A stretch of DNA of 64,000 nucleotides from the NCBI GenBank assembly GCA_036250195.1, contig JAVHZZ010000002.1:365016124-365080123 (forward strand), read 5' to 3'. Positions 54,623-64,000 of the stretch are shown here, piece after piece (the first letter of the stretch is position 1; each line of letters opens with the position of its first letter). The notes under the pieces are model-generated. The model saw nothing but the letters and a program-made list of their open reading frames with translations, searched no databases and was not told the DNA's origin. The translations under genes were made by a program, and so were the position numbers. The stretch is from Mixophyes australis (Eukaryota; Chordata; Amphibia; Anura; Limnodynastidae).

Positions 54623-55798
54623 CGCTTGCTCCATAATGATACACAGTCATCCTACCCAAACGGATATCTAAACAGTATCTTTATAAGCTATGAAGCTTAA
54701 TTTTCATTATTATTTCTCCATCTGTATTATCCGGTTTCATCAGGAACTACACTTCTGGACCTCTTCATCTCAGCACCACTCTGGACCCATCTTCCTGTCC
54801 AGCTTCTTCAGTAATTATGCTTCTGGACCTCTTCATCTCAACACCACTCTGGACCTATATTCCTATCCTCCTACCAAGTTTAGGGCAAATACTGGTCCCT
54901 CCTGCTCAATCATCTGTCTACTCTCCAGATGTGCCTGTTACCAGTCATTGGAGTCCAAACACTGGAGACAAGCAACTGAGTTTTTTTTCTCATTGTTACT
55001 GTGACACTACTGCAAGGACTGGGTAGCCTATGCATCAGCTCAACAAATAAAAAATAAGCAAAATTTATAGAAATTTGTGGAATTGTGGAGAGTAGCTTCA
55101 CCAGTATTAAATTAAAGGCCTTTGTTTGGTCTAGTGAGTAGAGTAGAATTTATAATGTCTAAATATGCATATGGATGGAGGCAAAATGGCAGCAAAAGAA
55201 GTGCTAGTGACTAAAACATTGAAAACATTTTATTCTTAATATGTGTGGATATTTCTATATAGGTATAATTTGCAAGGTCTGACTTGTATCACTTTTTTTT
55301 TTGAATATTTACAGTATTTGGGAGCCCAAAGCTCCATTCAAGTTGCATTTTCATTCTTATAATACTCCTGTAGGATATGTCCATGTTAATAGTGAAATAT
55401 GTCATATTAGAGTGGTTGTCTGCTCATCATCCACATGGAAAAATGAATCCACAATTTGCTTTATGTTTATGTATAGAAATTATAGCTATGTATGTTCTAC
55501 ATTGTGCAAACAAGATCAACTAAAATGGTACATGGTCTAAACCAGTGGTTCAAGGAAAAACACTATGTACTGTACTTACAATGTACATTTGATGGGTGTG
55601 TTTTTTGTACAATATAGTGCACAGTCTGTATATTATATTGTATAGTCATATCACTGTGTTGCAGCCATGTAAACATCTCTCTGGGCAGGTGTAGGTAACA
55701 TAAGTCATTGTTTGCACAAGCAAATAAGAGAGATTTCCACACAAGTGATGACATTTTCAGACTCTCAACTATTCTCTCTGCCCCCCTATTATGTGTGT
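54623..55798. other. Non-coding; two-copy 68-bp repeat
   Basis: 54752-54868 holds two copies of CTTCTGGACCTCTTCATCTC...CACCACTCTGGACC (offset 68). At 55541 AACCAGTGGTTC resembles a hAT end but has no partner. Otherwise nothing recognised up to the LTR element. Confidence 0.4.
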
Positions 55799-56277
55799 TG
55801 TGACGAAATGAGTTTGATAACCCTGTGAGCATGTCTCATTTCTCACATAATGTGAATTATAGCAAATACTTTTTATAGCCTTCTTTTGTTTCCCCAGCTC
55901 ACCAGACTATAACTGCATTGTCCAATAACATGTGGCTAAGGGGACATTGTAGTTCAGTGTACATATGTATATTGTTTATTGTATATTGATAACTTGAAGT
56001 AAGGCTGCTATTCATTGTCTTTAAAGTGAAGCCAGGGGGATTATGGGTAGGGATCAGGCTGCCATGTGCCTGAGTAGGAAAACTAATTAGTGTCCATTGT
56101 TCTCACCAGGCTAGTCCAGACAGGCCATCTAACAGGGGAGGTTCCCTGAAAGGACAGCTCATCTTCACTCCCCTGTCCAACCCCCCCCCCCCCAGTCCAG
56201 CACTGACCAATGGTTAAGTAGAATAGACGCAGGGGTTTGCCCAGGGAGGGGAAAGACTGTGGAAATTAGACCTGTGA

Positions 56278-56285
56278 TATATAAG
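56278..56285 (+). promoter_or_regulatory. TATA box in the 5' LTR
   Basis: TATATAAG, 255 bases before the AATAAA signal of the same LTR, in a GC-richer context. Transcription would start near 56310 and produce the R region. The 3' LTR has the same motif at 59700. Confidence 0.7.
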
Positions 56286-56532
56286 GAACAACGCCAGGGG
56301 GGAGGGTGATGATGCTTGGATTTCATTCAGGAAGGTGCAAGATGGAGTTTTGAATTGTCGTTTTCTAACTCAAATCTATATATGCAGCTGAGAGGGATCC
56401 ATGGGTCATGAAGTCTGGACAGCAGGTGACTATATCTCCTTAAGTTATTGGGGTAAGGGACAGATGATGTGGTAAATCTGCCTGGCATTTATTTACTGTG
56501 TGGACATAATATTCTAGTGTGATTTGTATGAC

Positions 56533-56538
56533 AATAAA
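56533..56538 (+). promoter_or_regulatory. Polyadenylation signal AATAAA in the LTR
   Basis: AATAAA followed by a T-rich stretch (TTGTATTTTTATAACTGCAT). Its functional copy is in the 3' LTR (59955-59960). Confidence 0.7.
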
Positions 56539-56642
56539 TATACTGTTGTATTTTTATAACTGCATTTTGCCTGAGTGACCATACGAATCCTAGGAGGTAC
56601 TGGGTAGCACTGGGCCAGATAAACCCGGTATCTTCACATTTT

Positions 56643-56660
56643 TGGTGGCAAGCAGTGGGG
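56643..56660 (+). other. Putative primer-binding site
   Basis: Directly after the 5' LTR comes TTTT then TGGTGGCAAGCAGTGGGG. A TGG start is expected for pairing with a tRNA CCA end. I cannot assign the tRNA from memory with confidence. Confidence 0.55.
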
Positions 56661-56839
56661 TCACTCAGTCCCAGGTTCTCTCTGGGTAGAGCTGCAGGGG
56701 AACTGTATCGTGATACATTCCAGGGCTCTGCAAAGCAGTTAGCACTAGAAACCAGTTACCACATTATCCTGAACTTACTCCTAAAGACTTTAAGGTAGAA
56801 AGTGTCACGAAAAGTGTTGTGGGCTTTAGGCGAGGGAAG

Positions 56840-59158
56840 ATGCCGCCTAAGTGCCGATTAGATAAGGGGAAGCGCACCCCGCCAGAGGAGAGCGGAAGAT
56901 GGAACCGTGTCTCAAAGAGAGGAAATCACAGTGAGGTGATCCCTGGAAGTAAAATGGGTGTGAGCTCTAGGAACAAGAGAGCAGATCACAGCCCAGTGTT
57001 GAAAAAGTTCCCAAAGGAAGGGATGAAGCAGTCTAGTACACCCAGGAGAAAGGTGTACTGGGATGAAGGACTGTGGGAGTGTCTGCAGGATGGGGATATG
57101 GATGTGTTGCACCACCCCACCACAATGCAGCACATTTTGGATTATTGGGACGAGGAGTGCCCAAAGATTATTATGTGGGAAGGAGCCAGTCTACAGGAGA
57201 AATTGGAGAACCTGTTGGATGTGTTCCTAATGTTGAAAGAGGAGGCACGTGCCTGTAATTTTCGGGATGAACCAGCATGGGATGATTTTACACATGAAGT
57301 TATTTGTACTATGCAGAATCTGGCCAAGGGAGAATCCAGATACAACAATAATCAGCAGTACAAACAAGACGTAAATGGACTATTACAGCACAGGGACATG
57401 CCTGATGAATCCCCTGCAAATGTATTAATAGAATCTGTCCCATTAGCAGATTCTACAGATCCACTAGAGACAATGAGTATGGAGGAGCTGATAGTGGAAT
57501 GCCAGATCCGGGGTGTACCTTACCTGTACTGCACACACATGGATATCCTGAAACGTTTGTTAAAAGATCAGGAGAATCCCATCAATGCCTTTAGTGTTTA
57601 TAGAAAATGGATGCTTACTTTAGGTCCCCACATACCTCTCTGGGAACAAATGCAATGTCTGCAACAGAGTTTTGAAGAAGCTCAGGATGAGGTATGGCGG
57701 CAAGAATTTACGGACACTGAAATGTGGCAGGATCAGTGTTATCGAGTGAATACTGAAAAATGCCAATTGGAATATCTTTTGTCACACTCTAAAAAGATGG
57801 CTGCTCAGTCTGTTAATCAGGGGGAGGTCCATCCCAGTGGATTAAATACAGTTGCCCAAGCTACTATCTTGGGGGAGACTGGAGAAGAACTGCTTGGTGA
57901 GGATGTTGTACCTCTGACTACTCAGAAAGGATTAGGAGAAATTCTCCCATTTGGTGACTTGGATGGAAAAGATCTACCAAGTAAGTACCATGTAGTAGCA
58001 TCTTCTGATAATTTGCCAGTGTTATTGGAACCTGAGACTGTGTCTGAGTTAGAACAGAATTACAGAAAAGACCAGTTATCCACCCCTGTTGTGCCTGAAA
58101 ATGTTTTGGTTAATGAAGTAACACAGGATACCGTATGTGTGCTCTCCGGGGCAAGTGATGTACAGCTGTACCCAATTGTGGCAGAAGAGAATCATAAACT
58201 TGCGCAACATATGATCTCAGCAGAAATCATGTTTACAGACTGTAGGACAGAATTAATGGGAGAGGTCGAGGATAAAGGAATTGCCATGTCAGAGGCCACT
58301 ACCATGGGGTCCTGGGAAAACTACACTTATGCCCTCCCCAATGCAGAATTGGCAGATGAGGAGATGTTTACTGAGTGGGTGTCTGAGAGGGCACCAGCAC
58401 AGCAAGATTCACCAGCCCCACAAGCTTTGAAGCATCTCACTCCAGCTCCAAATCTGGGAATCCAGGACTCAAAACCAGAGGCCTGCATTGGACCATCCAG
58501 TTTGTTTTGCTGCCAGGAGGACAAGTCTGTGTCCAATGAGGATTCACACTACCCCGATGCGCCAGAGGCGAGGGAAGTAGTGCAACAGTTGGATGTGGTA
58601 GCAGGGGAGGGGAGATGCACACCAACATACTTACAGGGGCACCCACATGTGGTTTGGGAGGGGGACAGAGGATTCCCCATAAGCAAAGAATTAATGGAGC
58701 CACCACCTTTGCCTGCCACTGGGCAGTTTTCCCTTGAGTGTTTGGGGGAGAGGGGATTGGATCTTGGCCAGAAACAAACGGACAAAGAGCCAGAAAGTTT
58801 GCCTGCCACTTGGCAGTTTTCACTCGAATATGTGGGGGAGGGGAGCATGGTCTCCAGAAACAGAGGACAGGCCAAGGGACTATTTGCAGTTGGGCAATTA
58901 AGGGTGGATAAGGCACCCAAGGGATGTTGGACTACAATTGTAATACAATGGATGTATGCACCGGAGTGGCCCAGTTTTATTGTTGTCTCATCTTATGACA
59001 CAGGGCAGCATAAACCCCCACTCCAGCTGGGTTGGAAGATATGCCTGCAGCCATGGGACCCTGGTGGGAGAAAGAGGAACTGTGTACTGCTGTCTACCTT
59101 ACCATCAGACCCAGGAGAAACCACAGCAGGCCAGAAACTTTGGACTTGTAAGAAATGA
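56840..59158 (+). CDS. 772-codon ORF of the LTR element, unfamiliar (Gag-like?)
   Basis: I do not recognise this protein. It starts at the first ATG (MPPKCRL) of a frame open from 56819. The first 70 residues are basic. Residues 73-165 are acidic, Trp-rich and probably helical (YWDEGLWECLQDGDMDV; EEARACNFRDEPAWDDF). Around 212-245 MEELIVECQIRGVPY...MDILKRLLKD resembles a SAP-like helix-turn-helix, a fold sometimes found near the start of Gag in gypsy-type elements. Another Trp/Gln-rich helical block follows (264-315). From 315 to 650 it is Ser/Glu/Pro-rich and low in motif content. Two 30-codon repeats (LPAT.QFSLE..GE) occur at 58712 and 58802. The C-terminus has YDTGQHKPP but not the protease pattern DTGA. 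No CCHC knuckle. It may be a Gag, an envelope-less accessory, or a captured gene. Confidence 0.85.
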   Translation: MPPKCRLDKGKRTPPEESGRWNRVSKRGNHSEVIPGSKMGVSSRNKRADHSPVLKKFPKEGMKQSSTPRRKVYWDEGLWECLQDGDMDVLHHPTTMQHILDYWDEECPKIIMWEGASLQEKLENLLDVFLMLKEEARACNFRDEPAWDDFTHEVICTMQNLAKGESRYNNNQQYKQDVNGLLQHRDMPDESPANVLIESVPLADSTDPLETMSMEELIVECQIRGVPYLYCTHMDILKRLLKDQENPINAFSVYRKWMLTLGPHIPLWEQMQCLQQSFEEAQDEVWRQEFTDTEMWQDQCYRVNTEKCQLEYLLSHSKKMAAQSVNQGEVHPSGLNTVAQATILGETGEELLGEDVVPLTTQKGLGEILPFGDLDGKDLPSKYHVVASSDNLPVLLEPETVSELEQNYRKDQLSTPVVPENVLVNEVTQDTVCVLSGASDVQLYPIVAEENHKLAQHMISAEIMFTDCRTELMGEVEDKGIAMSEATTMGSWENYTYALPNAELADEEMFTEWVSERAPAQQDSPAPQALKHLTPAPNLGIQDSKPEACIGPSSLFCCQEDKSVSNEDSHYPDAPEAREVVQQLDVVAGEGRCTPTYLQGHPHVVWEGDRGFPISKELMEPPPLPATGQFSLECLGERGLDLGQKQTDKEPESLPATWQFSLEYVGEGSMVSRNRGQAKGLFAVGQLRVDKAPKGCWTTIVIQWMYAPEWPSFIVVSSYDTGQHKPPLQLGWKICLQPWDPGGRKRNCVLLSTLPSDPGETTAGQKLWTCKK

Positions 59159-59195
59159 TTACTTGGGGCTAGGGAGTCACTGGGAAACAAGGGCT

Positions 59196-59213
59196 AAAAA
59201 AGTAGGGGAGGTA
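59196..59213 (+). other. Putative polypurine tract
   Basis: AAAAAAGTAGGGGAGGTA lies just before the 3' LTR (two bases remain before its TG). This would prime plus-strand DNA synthesis. Confidence 0.75.
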
Positions 59214-59215
59214 TA

Positions 59216-60060
59216 TGTGACGAAATGAGTTTGATAACCCTGTGAGCATGTCTCATTTCTCACATAATGTGAATTATAGCAAATACTTTTTATAGCCTTC
59301 TTTTGTTTCCCCAGCTCACCAGACTATAACTGCATTGTCCAATAACATGTGGCTAAGAGGACATTGTAGTTCAGTGTACATATGTATATTGTTTATTGTA
59401 TATTGATAACTTGAAGTAAGGCTGCTATTCATTGTCTTTAAAGTGAAGCCAGGGGGATTATGGGTAGGGATCAGGCTGCCATGTGCCTGAGTAGGAAAAC
59501 TAATTAGTGTCCATTGTTCTCACCAGGCTAGTCCAGACAGGCCATCTAACAGGGGAGGTTCCCTGAAAGGACAGCTCATCTTCACTCCCCTGTCCAACCC
59601 CCCCCCCCCCCCCCCAGTCCAGCACTGACCAATGGTTAAGTAGAATAGACGCAGGGGTTTGCCCAGGGAGGGGAAAGACTGTGGAAATTAGACCTGTGAT
59701 ATATAAGGAACAACGCCAGGGGGGAGGGTGATGATGCTTGGATTTCATTCAGGAAGGTGCAAGATGGAGTTTTGAATTGTCGTTTTCTAACTCAAATCTA
59801 TATATGCAGCTGAGAGGGATCCATGGGTCATGAAGTCTGGACAGCAGGTGACTATATCTCCTTAAGTTATTGGGGTAAGGGACAGATGATGTGGTAAATC
59901 TGCCTGGCATTTATTTACTGTGTGGACATAATATTCTAGTGTGATTTGTATGACAATAAATATACTGTTGTATTTTTATAACTGCATTTTGCCTGAGTGA
60001 CCATACGAATCCTAGGAGGTACTGGGTAGCACTGGGCCAGATAAACCCGGTATCTTCACA
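59216..60060 (+). repeat. 3' LTR (845 bp)
   Basis: Second LTR; see the 5' copy. The C-tract from 59598 is 18 bases long, 5 longer than in the 5' LTR, and accounts for the length difference. TATATAAG is at 59700 and AATAAA at 59955. Confidence 0.97.
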
Positions 60061-60699
60061 TGTGTGAACTCTGTGTGATGTGTAAAGACTCCACTTGCGC
60101 TGAAAAGAACACGCTGAGAGCTATGAGAGATTGAAAATCTGATTGAAACATGTTATTGAATCCTGATACTATATGGATATTTGGAAGAGGAAATGCATTT
60201 CACAGGTGACATCTTGAGATTGTGACATGCAATGTAGACTCGAGTTCTGAGTATGCATATATAGAAATGGGGTAACACCCCAGCTTTTGTGAGCACACAT
60301 TTGGTGTAAAATATTGCTATCATTTAAAAGTCACTATTAAGATTTTGGTGGTTGGATACTCTGAATGAATATAGGTGGAAACGTAATACACTATATTTTG
60401 CCATCATTTCTTTCTTTTACATATGTCTTAATTGAAATGACCTGTGATACCATTGATTAATAAGGAAAAAGGAAATACATCAGAAGGAGGTTTGAACTAT
60501 TGGAATTAAACAAACTCCAGGACTAAAAAAGTGACTGTTACCGTTGGGTAGCACCTATGGTTGTATATGTGTTTTATTTGTGTATATACTTTGAAGTGAT
60601 GGATAGGTGAACGCTTTTTTGTACTTCTAAGACAGCCATCCAAATAAGGAGCTCTCCCAGCTTCACACATTTATTGATTATAATAGTGCCACCTTTTTG
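60061..60699. other. Non-coding, no feature recognised
   Basis: AT-rich; possibly the 5' leader of the gypsy element that follows, but no LTR was found. Confidence 0.35.
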
Positions 60700-61250
60700 G
60701 AAATCTTCAAAAAGATTTTTGATGAGCCCGGATGAGTTTCCAGTGCAGCTTCTGTTATTCTGTGCCTTCACCAGGGTACGCTATATTTGGGCAAGTATGC
60801 TATCCAGTTTCATACACTATCCTTTGAACTCCAGTGTAACAATGAAGCACTTGTGGTTGTGAACTTCCTGCATTCTTGGACACTCTTATTTCCCTATGCA
60901 ATCATATATATATACGTTTCAGGGAATGAAGTCAGAAAACGGAGCATTCTCGCCGGCTCGGTTTCCATTGAGCCCCCCAATTTGAATCCAGTTGTTCCTG
61001 CGGAGGAAAATATGCAATTGGGTAGAGCTTGTCTCTCTCCGGAAGGGAGAGATGATTCAAAAATCATTTATGTTTGTATTGTGGAGAATCTGGCCACATT
61101 CTGGATAATTGCCCTAAGCGGCCGGGAAACGGCAATGCCTAATCTACTCTGGAGAGACTGGGTTAGATGTATTTGCTTCTTCTCCATCCGACTCTAATTT
61201 CTCTATTAGAGCCATTCTTCAATATTCTGACAAATAGGTTTATTTACAAG
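60700..61250 (+). pseudogene. Ty3/gypsy gag remnant
   Basis: Gag C-terminal half of a chromodomain-type gypsy retrotransposon. Fragments in shifting frames are KIFDEPG near 60712, LGKYAIQFHTLSFELQCNNE at 60784-60845 (Gag core pattern YA..FR.LA.EL.WN.EAL), and MQLGRACLSPEGR at 61012. The zinc knuckle reads CLYCGESGHILDNCPKRPGN (61073-61132), with all four CCHC residues in place. Frames are broken. A miniature element (61261-61592) separates it from the protease. Confidence 0.88.
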
Positions 61251-61260
61251 CCCTCATTTA

Positions 61261-61592
61261 GGGCCTGATTCATTAAGGATCTTAACTTAAGAAACTTCTT
61301 ATTTCAGTATCCTGGACAAAACCATGTTACAATGCAAGGGGTGCAAATTAGTATTCTGTTTTGTACTTAAGTTAAATACTGACTGTTTTTTCATGTAGCA
61401 CACAAATATCAACTTTAAATTTCAGTGTACAAATAAGCTATCAAGTATATGTGTGCTACATGAAAAAACAGTACTGACTGTTTTTTCATGTAGTACACAA
61501 ATACTTGATATCTTATTGCATTGTAACATGGTTTTGTCCAGGAGACTGAAATAAGAAGTTTCTCAAGTTAAGATCCTTAATGAATCAGGCCC
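61261..61592. mobile_element. Miniature element, TTA target site, in gypsy
   Basis: GGGCCTGATTCATTAAGGAT then CTTAACTT at the left is exactly inverted at the right. TTA flanks both sides (61258-61260, 61593-61595). Related to 20666-20986. It lies just before the protease active site of the gypsy element. Its centre contains a further inverted/direct triplication of TACTGACTGTTTTTTCATGT. Confidence 0.93.
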
Positions 61593-61595
61593 TTA

Positions 61596-63610
61596 GTTTG
61601 GTGCCTGCGAGAACTTCATTCGTGCTGCCACGGTTGCGAGGTTATCAATTCCCATGTTTCCCTTGGTCCAACCCATCACCATTAAAGCCATTGATGTTAG
61701 TAGGATTGTAGGGGATAGGGGACTTCTCGCTACTAAACTAGCTCTGGAAGAGTGGAGACATCATCTAGAGGGAGCCCAATTTCCCGTAAACCTAAAATAC
61801 AGATATTAAAAATCATTTTTATATTTACAATCCGCGACCTCTCTAAATCCACGAGAGGCCAGGTGGTCCTTATTTATCTACCGTTCATCATTACCTTCAG
61901 GCCAGGTTCCAAGAACAAAAAAGCAGATACTTTTACTCGATCTTTTGATTCTGCTGATTCCGAGGATCTGGACATAGGAAGACCTATTATTGATCCTGAC
62001 TCTATTGTGGCTACCACACTCACTGACCTGAGAATTCCTCACAGGAAAACTTTTATTCCACTCCATCTGCATACAAAACTTCTCAGGTGGGCTCATGCCT
62101 CTCGCTTCGCTGGACACTATGGTATTAAGAAGACGAAGGTATTAAAATTCCACAGTTACTAGTTGCCTTTCTTGCAATCTGATGTAAAAGAATGTCTTTT
62201 TGTGCTCTATTTGTGCTCAAATCAAAGTTCCAGACAGACACCCTATGGGCTCTTGCATCCACTCCCTGTTCCTGATCGTCCCTGGAGCCAGCTCTTGATG
62301 GATTTCATCACTGACTTATCTTGTTCTGAAGGATGCTCTTTTGTGTGGGTCGACACAGACCGCTTTTCTCGTGCAGCTCATTTTGTCCTATTAAAAGGGC
62401 TACCGTCTGCCTCCTACTTAGCACAACTCTTTATAAAAGAGATTTTCGTCTTCACGGTTGCCCGGACGAGATCATCTCTGATCGCGGTACCCAGTTTGTA
62501 GAAAATGTTGGAGGGCTTTTTGCCTTGTGTATAGGATAAAACTAAATTTCTCCTCTGCCTATCATAAGGGCCGTCTTTCCCATAGGGCACAATGGGCAGG
62601 TGCCCGGGGGCCCTGCAGCCCAGGGGGGCCCGTCGGAGGAAGCCAAAAAAAAAAAACCTGGAAAAAGAAAAGAAGAAAATACTTACCATGCTGTCAGCTG
62701 GCGATCCGGCTCCCTCCCTGGTCTCCTCCTCCGTCGCGCTCGCAGTGCATGTTGGGCGTGACGTCATCACGCCCGCCCGACATCCATTGCAGGGCCCATA
62801 TATATAATCATTTTTTTTTTTGTATATATAGGGGCCCCGGTGCACTGCTGTGCCCGGGAACCCAAGATGTTCTTAAGAGGGCCCTGCCTATCATCCCCAG
62901 ACCAATGGTCGGAAAAAAAGAACCAACCAAGAGCTTGGGAAGTTCCTCAGGTTTTATATCTCTGTGAAATAAGATAACTGGGTAAATTATCGTTTGTAGA
63001 ATTCACCCATAATAATCACTGGTCTACTTTGATTTCTCCTTTCTTTGTTCTTCAAGGATTCCTTCCAAGCTCCCTCCATTCTTTGATTTATCAACAACCG
63101 GAGTACCTGCTTTGGATTCCCTTCTGAAAAGTTTATCTTCACAGTGGGCCTAAGTCAAGCAGAGACTGTCCCAGGCCTCTACTCTAACCACAGGTCCTTT
63201 GACAAAAAGAGACGCCCTGCTCCCTTACTTTGTCCAGAAGACAAAATATGGTTGTCCACTCAGATCCTTCACCTTCAGGTCCCTTCTAGAAAATTTGCTC
63301 CATGTTTCATTGGGGCATTCAAGATCCTGAAGATCATCAACCCGGTAGACTACAATTAAAATTACCTCCCACCATGAAGATACCCAATGTCTTTCACATC
63401 TCCCTCTCAAAGCCACTTGTTATTAACAAATTTTCTTATTCTAAGAATGCTCCTCTGGCTCTCTCTGTACAGGATAAAGAGGATAAAGAGTATGAGCTCA
63501 ACTCACATATTTCAAGTGACTCTCTTCAATTCTTGGTCCATTGGAAAGGCTGTTCATGCTCGGGATCTCTTAAAACGTTTTCATAAAAAATTTCCACACA
63601 AACAACTGTC
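61596..63610 (+). pseudogene. Ty3/gypsy pol remnant with chromodomain
   Basis: In order: protease remnant GACENFIRAATVARLSIPMF (61600); a jump with RT missing; RNase H remnant LALEEWRHHLEGAQFP (61738) and FIITFRPGSKNKKADTFTRS (61887); the integrase zinc region (LLRWAHASRFAGHYGIKKT, 62086); core with QLLMDFITDLSCSEGC (62291) and CPDEIISDRGTQFVENVG (62464). After a nested element come PQTNG and NQELGKFL, where the usual catalytic Glu is Gly. Then FHISLSKPLV and a chromodomain SSDSLQFLVHWKGCS (63510-63560). Frames shift repeatedly, so it is dead. A chromodomain after integrase marks a chromovirus. Confidence 0.9.
62566..62886. mobile_element. hAT-type element inserted in gypsy integrase
   Basis: CCTATCAT flanks both ends exactly (62558-62565 and 62887-62894). 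The right end read inward is CAGGGCCCTCTT and the left is AAGGGCCGTCTT, a CAGGG-type hAT terminus with one change. Subterminal sequence (GGTGCCCGGGGGCCC and GGGGCCCCGGTGCAC) is also inverted. It contains an A-run, a T-run and no gene. It splits the integrase motif SAYHPQTNG after the His. Confidence 0.92.
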
Positions 63611-64000
63611 AACATATGGATGGGTACGCTATGGTCATTTGACCATAGGCGGGGAATTTGCATTCCTTTTTCCTACATAAGAATAGCTCTTACACTTAGC
63701 TTGTGTCAGAGCAATAGGTTTTCTGCCCCTATGTCTTACTCCTGTCATGTCTTGCCTCAGTGCATTTACTTGTCTCCCTGTATATGGCTTCTGACTTCCT
63801 GAATTCTCATTTATACCACGCTACTCCTGTGTACCAGACCTCTGCTAACTCTTTCAGACTATGACTCCGGATTCTATGTTGTATAGTGCTACTCGTCTGT
63901 ACCAGACCTCTGCTAATTTAATTTGACCACGGCATCCAGCTCTGCACCTTTAGTGCAGAAGACATGGAGAGCTGTCGATGTGGGCATGGGTAGACCTCAG
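63611..64000. other. 3' region of the gypsy element, LTR not defined
   Basis: Past the chromodomain, a pyrimidine-rich stretch has a two-copy phrase (ACTC[CG]TSTGTACCAGACCT, 63824-63843 and 63891-63910). It may be the start of a 3' LTR, but the partner LTR is outside or lost. Confidence 0.35.

Larger units (their letters stand above)
55799..56638 (+). repeat. 5' LTR (840 bp)
   Basis: Direct repeat of 59216-60060. Compared by eye, only G at 55942 against A in the 3' LTR and a 13-C against 18-C tract (from 56180) differ. Contains U3 with TATATAAG at 56278, and AATAAA at 56533. Ends CTTCACA. Confidence 0.97.
55799..60060 (+). mobile_element. Complete young LTR retrotransposon without pol
   Basis: Two direct LTRs (55799-56638, 59216-60060) enclose a 2577-bp interior. 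TGTGT flanks both sides (55794-55798 and 60061-60065), a 5-bp target-site duplication. The LTRs start TGTGACG and end CTTCACA. They carry TATATAAG and AATAAA in the expected order. A primer-binding-like TGG follows the first LTR and a purine tract precedes the second. The interior has one long ORF (56840-59158). No protease, RT, RNase H or integrase motifs are visible in any frame, so it must borrow them. One substitution between the LTRs shows that it inserted recently. The layout corresponds to a Gag-only (TR-GAG-type) or other non-autonomous LTR element. Confidence 0.95.

Noticed and set aside
55541..55552. AACCAGTGGTTC as a hAT terminus
   Set aside because: No second terminus or TSD within reach.
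58437..58920. Pro-rich 159- and 123-codon minus-strand ORFs
   Set aside because: Shadows of the 772-codon ORF on the other strand.
58990..59025. YDTGQ in the orphan ORF as a protease active site
   Set aside because: Lacks the Ala after the Gly and the hydrophobic residue before the Asp; position at the C-terminus is also unsuitable.

Overview
This window reads as nuclear DNA of a vertebrate, most likely an anuran amphibian. It is AT-rich and has no host protein-coding exon that I can defend. It contains a U6 snRNA pseudogene, TA/CA/ATT microsatellites, L1-, L2- and CR1-type LINEs, Tc1/mariner, hAT and TTA/TAA-target-site miniature elements, Ty3/gypsy elements and a recent LTR element. I infer an intergenic or large intronic region with many nested insertions. 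Species cannot be fixed from sequence alone.

Layout. 0-2.1 kb: an 888-bp, almost identical tandem duplication. 3.1-4.7 kb: a decayed L1 ORF2. 5-16 kb: mostly unique-looking DNA with microsatellites and a 91-bp-arm perfect palindrome. 16.4-21 kb: miniature elements with clear target-site duplications (TSDs), a U6 pseudogene, and a CR1 LINE interrupted by a hAT-type miniature element. 21.2-23.2 kb: a young 5'-truncated L2 LINE with a 6-bp TSD and one frameshifting base. 25.7-26.9 kb: a degraded gypsy element whose integrase end lies before its reverse transcriptase.

29.4-37.2 kb: a probably complete hAT transposon (8-bp TSD CTTATTTT) with an open 875-codon BED-finger transposase on the minus strand. 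Large tandem arrays flank it on both sides, and its downstream arm carries rearranged copies of transposase segments. Two relatives follow: a deletion derivative (47.2-47.8 kb) with its own 8-bp TSD, and a decayed copy (48.8-51 kb). 38.8-39.5 kb is a degenerate minisatellite; 46.4-46.9 kb is a solo LTR. 51.4-53 kb is a dead Tc1-like transposon holding a miniature element with about 85-bp inverted repeats.

55.8-60.1 kb: the most notable object. It is a complete LTR element with two 840/845-bp LTRs that differ by one substitution and a C-tract length, and a 5-bp TSD (TGTGT). Its only long gene is an intact 772-codon ORF without recognisable protease, reverse transcriptase, RNase H or integrase. 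It looks like a recently mobile non-autonomous LTR element encoding an unfamiliar, possibly Gag-like, protein. 60.7-63.7 kb: a dead chromodomain gypsy element that lost its RT and received two DNA-transposon insertions.

The parts do not form a pathway. They are a stratigraphy of transposable elements: old LINE and gypsy remnants, then DNA-transposon insertions inside them, then the young L2, hAT and LTR elements.
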